Source: Acidobacteriaceae bacterium
GTDB lineage: Bacteria; Acidobacteriota; Terriglobia; Terriglobales; Acidobacteriaceae
Assembly (NCBI GenBank): GCA_030037705.1
Contig: JASHQE010000261.1
Location: forward strand, 1 to 55,932
DNA: 55,932 nt
Reading direction: 5' to 3'
Both the position numbers and the translations under genes were made by a program. Shown here piece after piece: positions 1 to 8,800 of this stretch (its first letter is position 1; each line of letters begins with the position of its first letter). The notes beneath the pieces were generated by a model. The model saw nothing but the letters and a program-made list of their open reading frames with translations. It had not been told where the DNA came from and ran no database searches.

Positions 1-1
1 C

Positions 2-85
2 CAGGTTTCCGCAGCCCACACGCTTAAAGATCTGGAGTTTGCCGCGGCTATGTTCGCTGAAGCCAAGGCAGAGCTGCATCTTTAG
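2..85 (+). CDS. C-terminal end of a glycine C-acetyltransferase (Kbl)-like PLP enzyme, partial
   Basis: The window opens inside a gene. Frame 2 reads QVSAAHTLKDLEFAAAMFAE and a few more residues, then stops at TAG 83-85. The pattern of Ser-Ala-Ala-His-Thr followed by an amphipathic helix ending near Leu is how the alpha-oxoamine synthase family ends, in particular 2-amino-3-ketobutyrate CoA ligase (Kbl), which cleaves the threonine dehydrogenase product into glycine and acetyl-CoA. Only 27 residues are visible, so the family call is an inference. 8-amino-7-oxononanoate synthase is the main alternative. A broken threonine dehydrogenase lies at 39869-40143, the usual pathway partner of Kbl. Confidence 0.5.
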   Translation, partial: QVSAAHTLKDLEFAAAMFAEAKAELHL

Positions 86-120
86 AGCAGTTTCCCGGTT
101 CATCCGTCCTCGCGATCCTG

Positions 121-350
121 GGTAGCGGGTCAATTTGCGTGAAGCCCTCCCTCAGGGGCTAAAGCCCCGATTGATCTTTTGGCCGGTTGACGTACGGGCT
201 AAAGCCCGTACCCTTCAACTAAGCCCGTACCCTCCAGCTAAGCCTGTACCCTTCAGCTAAAGCCTGTACCCTTCAGCTAAAGCCTGTACCCTTCAGCTAA
301 AGCCCGTACCCTTCAGCTGAAGCTCATGCCTTTCAGACTGACCCACTACC
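121..350. repeat. Inverted-repeat element with an internally expanded 19-20 bp tandem repeat
   Basis: The ends are imperfect inverted repeats: GGTAGCGGGTCAATTTG at 121-137 and CAGACTGACCCACTACC at 334-350. They match the ends of the element at 42893-43000. Inside, a palindrome (CCTCAGGGGCTAAAGCCCC) is followed by seven head-to-tail units of consensus CTAAAGCCYGTACCCTTCAG at 199-218, 219-237, 238-256, 257-276, 277-296, 297-316 and 317-336. The compact relative at 42893 carries only one such arm, so this copy seems to have expanded by slippage. No reading frame is present. It occupies most of the gap between the partial first gene and padR. Confidence 0.75.
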
Positions 351-416
351 TAATCTCGCGCCGCGTTGACTTTCGCTGCATACTTGTTTATTCTAGGCAT
401 TGTTGCATCATGCCTT

Positions 417-779
417 ATGAGAAATAAAGAAAACGCATCGCGCGATCTGCTTCCCGGCGCACTGGAGATGATGATTCTCGAATCTCTCCGCCGGCAGCCG
501 GCGCATGGATATGCCCTGGTCCAGCACATCCAGCAGCGCTCTGGGAACCTGCTTCAGGTGGAAGAGGGCTCGCTGTACCCAGCCCTGCAGCGCTTGCTGA
601 AAGCCAGGCTCGTCAAGGCCGAGTGGACCATTTCACCCTCGACTCATCGTCGCGTGCGCGTCTATGAGATCACCAAAGCCGGTTTACGACACCTGGAGCG
701 CGAGATCTCCAGCTTCGACCGGATGCTGGAAGGCATCCAGATGGTGCTCGGGCCTGAGAGGCGCGCTGCGAATTCTTAG
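417..779 (+). CDS. PadR family transcriptional regulator
   Basis: A 120-residue winged-helix repressor of the PadR type. From the ATG at 417 the protein begins MRNKENASRDLLPG, the usual short lead-in, followed by the helix with LEMMILESLRRQPAHGYAL, then the recognition region EEGSLYPALQRLLKARLV and a wing containing RRVRVYEITKAG. A TTG at 366 would add 17 hydrophobic residues and is less likely. The stop codon overlaps a perfect AGGAGG that serves the next gene, so the two are one transcription and translation unit. In Acidobacteriota PadR genes commonly sit directly before ADOP permeases, and this one presumably controls its neighbour. The ligand is unknown. Confidence 0.92.
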   Translation: MRNKENASRDLLPGALEMMILESLRRQPAHGYALVQHIQQRSGNLLQVEEGSLYPALQRLLKARLVKAEWTISPSTHRRVRVYEITKAGLRHLEREISSFDRMLEGIQMVLGPERRAANS

Positions 780-792
780 GAGGTCGTCCACC

Positions 793-3480
793 ATGAGCTG
801 GATTGAGCGAATCTTCCGCCGCCAACATCTTTATGATGAATTCTCCGAAGAGGTGCGCGAGCATATTGAAGAGAAGACCGAACAGCTCATGCGCCTCGAG
901 AATCTTTCCCGGACTGAGGCGCGTCAAGCTGCCCTTCGCGCCTTCGGAAATCCTTCTCTTGTCGAAATGCGGAGCCGCGAAGTCTGGCAATGGCCCAGGC
1001 TGGAATCTGTGCTTGCCGATCTCAAACTCGCCTTGCGGCGATTGAGAAAAGCTCCTGGTTTCGCCGCCACCGTTATCCTCACACTCGCCATCGGCATCGG
1101 CGCCAATACGGCAGTCTTCAGCGTCGTCAACAGCGTACTTCTGAAGCCGCTGCCCTATCCGGACAGCGGCCGTCTCGTCTCGTTATGGCTCAATGCTCCT
1201 GGCGCAGCAGGTCTGGCAAATTTCCAGAAGGGCCTGCCACTCTCCGCCTCGATGTACTTCACCTTCAGCGAAAACAACCGGACCTTTCAATCGCTGGGAA
1301 TATGGACTATGCAAAAGGTCAACGTCACGGGGCTGGCACGGCCTGAGGAAGTCACAGCCGCCTTCGTCACGGACGGGGTGCTTGAGACGCTCGAGGTTGC
1401 ACCGCTCGCAGGCCGGGAACTGGCGGCTGCCGATCAGGTTCCAAACGGTCCAAAGAACGTTGTGCTTGGCTACGGGTACTGGCAGAGACGCTTCGGTGGC
1501 GATCGTTCCGTGATCGGCCGTACCATTGCGATCGATTCTCAAACGCGCACGATTGTCGGCGTGATGCCGCGCGGGTTCCGTATCGTCGACCAGGACTTCG
1601 ACATTCTGGTGCCGCTCGCATTCGAACGCAACAAGCAACAACTGGCTGGTTTCGGATATCCGGGAATCGGACGCCTCAAACCCGGCGTGACCATTCCGGA
1701 GGCGAACGCCGATATCGGGCGCATGATTCTCGTCTGGATGGACTCATTCACCAACGGCCCAGGAACCGACTCGCACTGGTACACCCGATGGAGGATCACG
1801 CCGGACCTTCATTCGCTGAAGCAAGAGGTCATCGGAAATGTGGGGAGTGTTCTCTGGGTCGTCATGGGCACGATTGGACTGGTGCTCGTGATCGCCTGCA
1901 TCAATGTAGCCAATCTGCTTCTGGTGCGCGCCGAAGGCCGCCAACTCGAGCTTTCTATCCGCGCGGCGCTGGGGGCGGGACGTGGCCGGATCGCGCGGGA
2001 ACTGCTCCTGGAAAGCGTGCTGCTCGGGCTGATCGGCGGCATCTTTGGAATCGGTATTGCTGATGCGGGTCTGCGCCTTCTCGTTTCCATCGGTCCGGCC
2101 AACCTGCCGCGTCTGAACGAAATCTCTCTTGACGTTCGCTCGCTCTTCTTCGCGTTTGCTCTGTCGCTCGTGTCCGGCTTGTTCTTCGGCGCGATTCCCG
2201 CTTGGAAGTACTCGCGGAATCGCGCCACGGTGAGTCTCGGCGCTGGACGCACCGTAAGCGCCAGCCGCGAGCGCCACCGATCCCGCAACGTGCTGGTTGT
2301 CGCTCAGGTCGCGATGGCCCTCGTGCTCCTGATCTCGGCCGTGCTGATGATCCGCACCTTTCAGCAGCTTCGCATAGTCGATCCGGGATTTAAGGATGCC
2401 TCCTCGTTGCAGACTTTGCACATCGCAATCCCGGACTCTTCCATTGCCGATCCGCGCATGGTCGCCCGCGTCGAGAACAACATTGCGGATAAGCTCGCCT
2501 CGATTCCGGGGGTCACGTCCGTCGGATTTGCCGCCTCCGCACCCATGGAGGGTGTCGAGCCCGATTGGGATCTCGTTTTTGCGGAAGGAAAGACATATGC
2601 CGGCGATCCGCCGATTCGGTTCTTCAACTACGTCTCTCCGGGTTACTTCCAGACTTTCGGCACACGATTGGTTGCAGGCCGCGATTTCACCTGGAATGAG
2701 ACTTACGGTATGCAGCAAAAGGTGATCATTTCGGAGAACTTTGCCCGGGAAACGTGGGGCAGCGCCGGCGCAGCAATCGGGAAACGCATTCACTCGTATC
2801 CACCTCAGGACTGGTATGAGGTGATCGGAGTGGCTCAGGACGTTCGCTATAACGGCGTCAATGAAAAGGCTCCTGCCATCGTGTATTGGCCCCTGATCAG
2901 GGGTACACCCTATCCCGGAACATCGATCTATACTCCACGCTCGGTCGCCTTCGCGGTGCGCAGCAGCCGGGCAGGAACGGAAACCTTCCTCAAGGAAGTC
3001 CAGCAGGCCGTCTGGAACGTCGACGCCGACCTGCCCGTAGCGTCTCCGCTTACCATGCAGGAGATCTACTCAAAATCGCTGGCGCGCACGTCCTTTACAC
3101 TCACAATGCTGGGAATCGCTGCGGCGATGGCGCTCGCCCTCGGCATCATCGGCATTTACGGCGTGATCTCCTACTCTGTATCGCAGCGCACGCGCGAAAT
3201 CGGTATTCGCATGGCGCTCGGCGCCCAGAAGAGCGAGCTGCGTTGGATGTTTGTGCGCTCGGCGTTGACCCTAACCGGGGTTGGCATTGTCATTGGCCTG
3301 GGGGCTGCTGCTGCGGTCGCGCGCCTGATGGCAGCGCTGTTGTTTGGCGTCAGCCCCCTCGATCCATTCAGCTTTGCCGCTGTGCCGCTCATCCTGACTG
3401 CAGCAGCGGCGCTGGCCAGCTTTTTGCCGGCTTGTCGCGTGGCCGCTGTCAATCCGGCCGACACGCTGAGGGCCGAATAA
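793..3480 (+). CDS. ADOP-type (acidobacterial duplicated orphan permease) FtsX/MacB-like permease
   Basis: A protein of 895 residues, placed in the inner membrane. The start ATG at 793 has AGGAGG at 778-783, overlapping the padR stop. Residues 1-75 form the soluble permease prefix domain (YDEFSEEVREHIEE, then TEARQAALRAFGN). A transmembrane helix follows near 90-112, then a MacB-like periplasmic domain and three helices with FtsX features (IACINVANLLLVRAEGRQLE, then LSIRAALGAGRGRI). The arrangement repeats: a second periplasmic domain and a C-terminal FtsX unit with SQRTREIGIRMALGAQKSEL. This internal duplication without a fused or adjacent ATPase defines the ADOP family. Substrate and partner ATPase are unknown; related systems act in macrolide or lipid export. 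Confidence 0.92.
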   Translation: MSWIERIFRRQHLYDEFSEEVREHIEEKTEQLMRLENLSRTEARQAALRAFGNPSLVEMRSREVWQWPRLESVLADLKLALRRLRKAPGFAATVILTLAIGIGANTAVFSVVNSVLLKPLPYPDSGRLVSLWLNAPGAAGLANFQKGLPLSASMYFTFSENNRTFQSLGIWTMQKVNVTGLARPEEVTAAFVTDGVLETLEVAPLAGRELAAADQVPNGPKNVVLGYGYWQRRFGGDRSVIGRTIAIDSQTRTIVGVMPRGFRIVDQDFDILVPLAFERNKQQLAGFGYPGIGRLKPGVTIPEANADIGRMILVWMDSFTNGPGTDSHWYTRWRITPDLHSLKQEVIGNVGSVLWVVMGTIGLVLVIACINVANLLLVRAEGRQLELSIRAALGAGRGRIARELLLESVLLGLIGGIFGIGIADAGLRLLVSIGPANLPRLNEISLDVRSLFFAFALSLVSGLFFGAIPAWKYSRNRATVSLGAGRTVSASRERHRSRNVLVVAQVAMALVLLISAVLMIRTFQQLRIVDPGFKDASSLQTLHIAIPDSSIADPRMVARVENNIADKLASIPGVTSVGFAASAPMEGVEPDWDLVFAEGKTYAGDPPIRFFNYVSPGYFQTFGTRLVAGRDFTWNETYGMQQKVIISENFARETWGSAGAAIGKRIHSYPPQDWYEVIGVAQDVRYNGVNEKAPAIVYWPLIRGTPYPGTSIYTPRSVAFAVRSSRAGTETFLKEVQQAVWNVDADLPVASPLTMQEIYSKSLARTSFTLTMLGIAAAMALALGIIGIYGVISYSVSQRTREIGIRMALGAQKSELRWMFVRSALTLTGVGIVIGLGAAAAVARLMAALLFGVSPLDPFSFAAVPLILTAAAALASFLPACRVAAVNPADTLRAE

Positions 3481-3583
3481 TTGCAACCGCTATACCTTTG
3501 CCGGTAGACTTGTTATGGCCGGAGTCGATCTGCGCGCGAGGTGCCTAGCATCCCTCCCAAACATGAATCGTTGGGGAGACTTA

Positions 3584-3766
3584 GGGCGTATCGACATATA
3601 GCCTGATAACCTATGGGCAAAATGAGCAAGTTTTCCATTGAATTCGTGCGGCACGAAGCGAACCGCAGATGTTTCGACTGCGTCCGCCGCGGCGGACTTC
3701 GCTCAACATGACAGTGCTTGACTTACTTTTCAGCAACTTAGAGTTGGTCTATATGTCGATACAGCC
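3584..3766. repeat. MITE-like element, family 1, copy 1
   Basis: 183 bp bounded by inverted repeats GGGCGTATCGACATATAG (left) and CTATATGTCGATACAGCC (right), with TA on both sides (3582-3583 and 3767-3768). The interior holds a hairpin segment GCGTCCGCCGCGGCGGAC and the string CTCAACATGACAGTGCTTGA, also seen reverse-complemented near 28051. It has no coding capacity. Copies lie at 3981-4153 and 52146-52328. It ends 12 bp before the tRNA gene. A TA target duplication suggests mobilisation by an IS630/Tc1-like transposase elsewhere in the genome (inference). Confidence 0.85.
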
Positions 3767-3778
3767 TAGTTAACAAGC

Positions 3779-3870
3779 GGAGAGGTGGCAGAGCCCGGTT
3801 GAATGCACCTGACTCGAAATCAGGCATAGTCGTAAGGCTATCGGGGGTTCGAATCCCTCCCTCTCCGCCA
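3779..3870 (+). tRNA. tRNA-Ser (anticodon CGA)
   Basis: Acceptor stem GGAGAGG (3779-3785) pairs with CCTCTCC (3860-3866), followed by discriminator G and an encoded CCA (3868-3870). The anticodon arm is CCTGA-CTCGAAA-TCAGG with anticodon CGA at 3815-3817, reading UCG serine codons. The variable arm is long, as required for tRNA-Ser, and the T-arm contains GGTTCGAATCC. The gene stands alone between two copies of the family 1 miniature element. Confidence 0.97.
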
Positions 3871-3980
3871 GTTCCTTTCAATAGCTTACTGTCATGGTGT
3901 CCACTTCGTGCCAGAGGCCGAGCCCATAATGTTTACGATGTGCGGGGAAGTCATTTGGAGCTCGTCCGTGTAGAACGCCA

Positions 3981-4153
3981 GGCTGTATCGACATATAGCC
4001 TGGTGAACCATGGGCAAAAATCAGTGCCAGACGTGGCGAACCGCAGATGTTTCGACTCCGTTGGGAGCAAAGAACGCTCCCAACTTCGCTCAACATGACA
4101 GTGCTTGACTTACTTTTCAGCAACTTAGAGTTGGTCTATATGTCGATATGGCC
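3981..4153. repeat. MITE-like element, family 1, copy 2
   Basis: 173 bp, with left end GGCTGTATCGACATATAG and right end CTATATGTCGATATGGCC, followed by TA at 4154-4155. The left flank is CA rather than TA, a one-base decay. Compared with copy 1 the interior has a different central stem (CCGTTGGGAGC, then GCTCCCAACTTCG) in place of the CCGCCGCGGCGG core, but the right arm from CTCAACATGACAG onward is nearly identical. The remaining 136 bp between this element and the next gene hold nothing recognised. Confidence 0.8.
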
Positions 4154-4289
4154 TAGCACTTGGTCCAAGTCATGCGAATTCCAAGCGGCATTCCAGCTTG
4201 AGACGAGATCTTTGGGCACGGTGCTCCGTTATGCCACGCTGGATTTGAAACTCGAACGGGAGAAAGGGTGCGCGCTGGAATGAACGCAG

Positions 4290-5606
4290 TCAATCACGGA
4301 CTCGCCACGCGAGAATCTGACCCTTTGCGGAGCTGCCATTGATATTCTTCGCACCAAGAACCATCTCGAAATGAGGCAGCTCGCCGTTTGCTGCTTTGAT
4401 GCGGTCCAGGAAAGGCAATAGCGTTGAGTCGTCGGAGACAAAGTCCCAGGCGCATTCGGTTCCGGCCATCGAGGTCCCTTCGAGTATGAGGACATTGCCC
4501 GTCCCTGCGAGATTGGGAAGGAATTCAACGACGCCGAAGACGTCGGGCTGAGGCCGCGTATAGGTGTACCTGGATTCCCAGCTTTTCGGTTCCTGTCCGG
4601 TGGGATTGCGGTTCATTACGGAAAACACATGCTGAACCCTGTCATCACGCAATATGAAATTTCCGGTCGGTTCGAACAATTCAACCCACGGATTGGCCTC
4701 CGGCGCCCCTATCAAGATGACGTTGCCGCCCTTCAAATCGTCCGCGCGGAGATCGCGCGCGTATCGCACCTCAATCTGCCCCCCTTGTCTCTCTGCGATT
4801 CTGGAGATTGAGAGAGCAAGTTCCAAATCGACGATCGAAGTGTAGCGGCTGTTTGCCAGGTTGATTGCATCAACTCGGCCGGATGGAGATACGATAGGGC
4901 CTTGGCTCCGGTAGTTTCCAACAACATAGCTGCCAAGATCAAGGCTTTTTCCGGTGACGCCCTCCCACATAACCAATCCACTATCGCCCACCACGACCAT
5001 GGTCGGCCTGCCCGGTTGAAGGAGCAAGCTCCAAAACGAGTTGCGGGCCGCCGAAGGCGAACGATTGAGCGCCGATTCCCGGTGCCGCATCGCGATCTCG
5101 GCGCATAAAGCAAACAGGAGAATCGCGGCGATGCCCCAGGCAAGAGTCGCGGATCTCCAGATTGGCGGTCGTGCGACCGTCGTGGGGACCGAAGTGGTTT
5201 TCGGGTCTTGGGCGGGAGCTGTCTTCGCTGTGGCCGGCGGGGCATCCGTCAGAGATCGTTGCCGGAATATCGGGACGTAGCCCCCTCTGGGGATCTCGAT
5301 ACAAACCGGTTCGCTGGCCCCTTCTTCAGCGAAGTACTGTTCCAGGCGCTGGCGCAGGCGGCTGGCCTGCGTCCGCACGATGGTGTCAATCGAGGAGTCG
5401 TAGTCTGTGACACGGCCAAAGACTGCCGAGCCGATCTTCTGTTCGTTAATTTCGTCGGCCCGTCCGCTCAACGCCAGATCACAGACATAATGGAGGAAGC
5501 TTGATAACCGCTCGCTTTTGGCAAAGGCGGACGAACTGGCAACTCTTTGGACCAGGGCTTTCTGGCTGGAGATCGTTATGAGCCGCTCTTGGCCGACAGA
5601 TACCAC
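4290..5606 (-). CDS. Membrane-anchored protein with acidobacterial N-terminal regulatory-like domain and periplasmic domain
   Basis: A protein of 438 residues from a GTG start with GGGGGAAAGG upstream. Residues 15-115 form a compact soluble domain with INEQKIGSAVFGR, DSSIDTIVRTQASRLRQRL and CIEIPRGGYVPIF. This module recurs at the N-termini of acidobacterial membrane proteins and cyclase- or TPR-type regulators. A proline-rich linker leads to one transmembrane helix at 152-173 (LAWGIAAILLFALCAEIAM), and the rest is a predicted periplasmic domain of about 260 residues. The topology resembles ToxR/CadC one-component regulators, but I see no classical helix-turn-helix, so regulation is inference. 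It is divergent from the TonB receptor across 245 bp, consistent with sensing something linked to that receptor. Confidence 0.6.
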   Translation of the reverse strand: MVSVGQERLITISSQKALVQRVASSSAFAKSERLSSFLHYVCDLALSGRADEINEQKIGSAVFGRVTDYDSSIDTIVRTQASRLRQRLEQYFAEEGASEPVCIEIPRGGYVPIFRQRSLTDAPPATAKTAPAQDPKTTSVPTTVARPPIWRSATLAWGIAAILLFALCAEIAMRHRESALNRSPSAARNSFWSLLLQPGRPTMVVVGDSGLVMWEGVTGKSLDLGSYVVGNYRSQGPIVSPSGRVDAINLANSRYTSIVDLELALSISRIAERQGGQIEVRYARDLRADDLKGGNVILIGAPEANPWVELFEPTGNFILRDDRVQHVFSVMNRNPTGQEPKSWESRYTYTRPQPDVFGVVEFLPNLAGTGNVLILEGTSMAGTECAWDFVSDDSTLLPFLDRIKAANGELPHFEMVLGAKNINGSSAKGQILAWRVRD

Positions 5607-5672
5607 GCCTTTCCCCCAAAGTCATGGTATCCGATACACGCGAACAAAGCATTCACCGGGCTGAAACGAAAA

Positions 5673-5692
5673 GTAACCTCTGTCTCGGTTAC
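5673..5692. promoter_or_regulatory. Inverted repeat in the divergent promoter region, candidate operator
   Basis: GTAACC (5673-5678), 8 bp, then GGTTAC (5687-5692), a perfect 6+6 dyad midway between the divergent regulator-like gene and the TonB receptor gene. The position suits an operator shared by both promoters. Dyads this short also occur by chance, so this is a weak call. Confidence 0.3.
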
Positions 5693-5851
5693 AGTTAACG
5701 CAGCGTAAACACTTGGAAATGCGCCGTTTATTTACAAGTATCGGTGAAGTCGCCGCGAATTAACTTGGCACAAAACACGCGCCGGAAATAGGGTGCTCCC
5801 GGAGTGAATTCTTACCCCAAATCACGAATGAAGTTTTTCGGAGGCAGTACC

Positions 5852-8800
5852 ATGCACCCTGTCTTATCCGCCAGAATTCTGCGTAGGAAGCAGATCCGAG
5901 CAACTCTCAAGCCCGACTGGGAGCGCGTGCCCGCAGCTATGCGTTCGAGGTTGCTCAACGTTGTTTTCGGCAACAGATTGCTTCTCACCATTTTGCTCTT
6001 TGCCGTGGTATTTGCGTGCAGCAAAACCCGTGCTCAGCAGGTCTTCGGCTCAATTGACGGAACTGTAACAGATGGAACGGGTGCAGCGGTTGATAGCGCC
6101 ACCGTCACAGTCAGGGAGACCACCAAGGGCGTCGAGTTCACGGCGCATACCAACGCAACGGGGTTCTACTCCCAAGGACAGTTGATCCCTGGAACGTACA
6201 CGGTCGCAATTGAGGCGCCGAACTTCAAAAAGGTGGTTTCGAACCCCCTTACTGTGGATGTCGACCAGGTAACCCGCTTCGATGCCGCTCTGACCGCGGG
6301 AAACGTCAATCTGACCGTGGAAGTGACCGATGCCGCGCCGCTTCTTCAAACGGAAAAAGTTGACGTTGCGACGACCCTCACTTCGGAACAGGTTGTCACC
6401 CTGCCGGATTATCAACGCAATTTCATCGCGTTCGAGTTTCTTACGCCGGGCGTCTCGCTTACTACATCAAGCTCACCGGCCGCGGAAAACCCGCAGGGCA
6501 GTTTCCGCGCGCGCGTCAACGGAATGATGTGGGGCATGACCGGCTACCAGCTTGACGGTACTGACAATCAGGATGCGTGGCTGGCATCGATCATCATCAA
6601 TCCCGATCCTGACTCGGTAGCGGAATCGAAGCTCTCACTCGAAAACTTCGATGCTGAAAATGGCTATGTCGCCGGAGGGATGATTGTGGCCTCCACGAAG
6701 TCAGGTTCCAACAGCGCGCACGGCTCTCTGTTCGAGTATCTGATCGACAATACCCCAGGTTTCGTGACAGTTGGCGCCAATCCATTCACCCAGCCCAACG
6801 GCGCGCCTCCGCTGCAGAATAACCAGTTTGGAGGATCAATTGGCGGCCACATCATTCGGAACAAGCTCTTCTATTTTGGAGACATCACCATTCAGAGACG
6901 GGACGAGACAGACTCACTGCTGACCACAGTGCCTACGGCGGAAGTTCAGAAGACCTGTGGTGCATCTTCTTCCGCCGCAAACTGCGACTTGAGCGAATAT
7001 CTCGATGGAGGGATTTACCAGGTATACGACCCCAATACAGGTGCGGCTGGCACCGGAACGGGCCGCACCGCTTTCACCAACAACCAGATTCCGCTAGGCC
7101 GTTTGAGTTCGCAGGCGCAAGCACTGCTGGCGTATTTTCCTCTTCCCAATATTGCAACGGCAAGTCCGAATTACATCAACAACTACATCGCGTCGGCCAA
7201 GCAGATCTTCAATAGCGAACAGTACAACACACGCGAAGACTATTACTTGAATCAGAACAATCTCTTCTTTGGACGCTACACATATGCCAGATTTGCGCTC
7301 TCTGTTCCGGGTGCATTCGGTTCTGAGGCAGGTGGGCCCGGGATGGATAGTACGGGCTATTCTGGCATCTCCAACGTCGAAAACCAAAGTCTCTCACTCG
7401 GCTATACGCACGTCTTCACCCCTAAGAAAATCAACGAGCTTCGTTTTGGCTTCTACCACTACCATGTATACGAAGTTCCGGGAGGCTACGGAACAACGCC
7501 GGCAACAGCGGCGGGCATCCCTGGGCTGAATACGAACAACACCGTAACCTCGGGTATGCCGGCTTTCTACATAGCCATGCCGGGAGCGTCGAACGCCACG
7601 AACTCCTCCGGGGTCGGACTCATGGAACTGGGGTACAGCCTCACGGCAAATCGGTGCAATTGCACCCTCACTGAAACAGAGAATGAGTTCGAAGTTGTAG
7701 ACAACTTCACGAAGATGGTTGGCAATCATTCATTGAAATTCGGTACGGACCTCAGACGCACCGCCAATCTGCGCGTCCCCAGCGACGGCCACCGCGCCGG
7801 AGAGCTGACATTTGCCCAAGCGTATACCGGTCAGGGAAGTGGAAATGGAAACACCATCGACGGTCTTGGACTTGCAACCTTTCTTCTCGGTGAAACCACC
7901 ACCTTCTCTCGTTATGTGAGCACGGTCACCGATGCGACCGCATATTTGGATCGCTATCACTTCTATGCCCAGGATACCTGGCACGCTACACCCAAACTGA
8001 CTCTAAGCTATGGCCTGCGTTATGAGCTCACTTTGCCCGAAGCCACCGCTCCAAACAAGGGAGGTTTGCTTGATCTGACAACCGGAAACGTGGTGATTGA
8101 CGGCGTGGACGGGAACTCCTCGCGTAACTACCAGCAGACGGCTTGGTTCAACTTCGCACCCCGCTTGGGTGTTGCCTATCAGCTCACGCCTAAGACAGTG
8201 CTTCGTGCGGGATATGGATGGGCTTATAGTGCGGGCTGGGCAGGTTCCATCTTCAATGAGGCGAATATCACGTTACCTGTTCTGCTGGCGCAATCGAACA
8301 CTCCGGCAAACTCGGCGCAGGGAGTCTTCACGCTCGCCTCGGGTCCACCCGCCGCGGTGTTTCCCACTGCGAATGGCGGGTTGATGCCTCTGCCGAACAA
8401 CATCTCCGATGCGGCGCGTCCTCATCACGAAAGCCTGCCAACCGTATACGCCTACAACGCCGCTATTCAACGAGAGCTCAATAGCAGCATCTCTGTGACG
8501 GCTGCTTTCGTAGGAAACTCCCTGCGGCATGGCCCCAACGATTCGTCGGGCAATTTCAACGCGAATCAGGCATCCTTTGTGCCCGGCGTGAGCAACCTGA
8601 ACACCCTGAAGCCGTACTATGCGTTGTACGGATGGACTCAATCGATTACATATTTCTGCGATTGCGGAAACAACCAATACAACTCGTTCCGGACCACTGT
8701 CGATGTACACAATTACCACGGCTATACCGCGCAGGGGACCTATCTCTATCAGCGCGCCTACGGCGATGGAATTGGCGGCAACGAATCGTACACGATGCTT

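Noticed and set aside
199..336. Possible CRISPR array
   Set aside because: The 19-20 bp units are directly adjacent with no spacers, and no cas genes occur; it is a tandem expansion inside an inverted-repeat element.
1744..2793. A 349-codon open frame on the minus strand
   Set aside because: Antisense to the ADOP permease, low-complexity charged sequence with no recognisable family.
3779..3870. tRNA-Ser as an integration site for a genomic island
   Set aside because: No integrase and no repeated copy of the tRNA 3' end was noticed downstream; the flanking repeats are miniature elements with TA duplications, not att sites.
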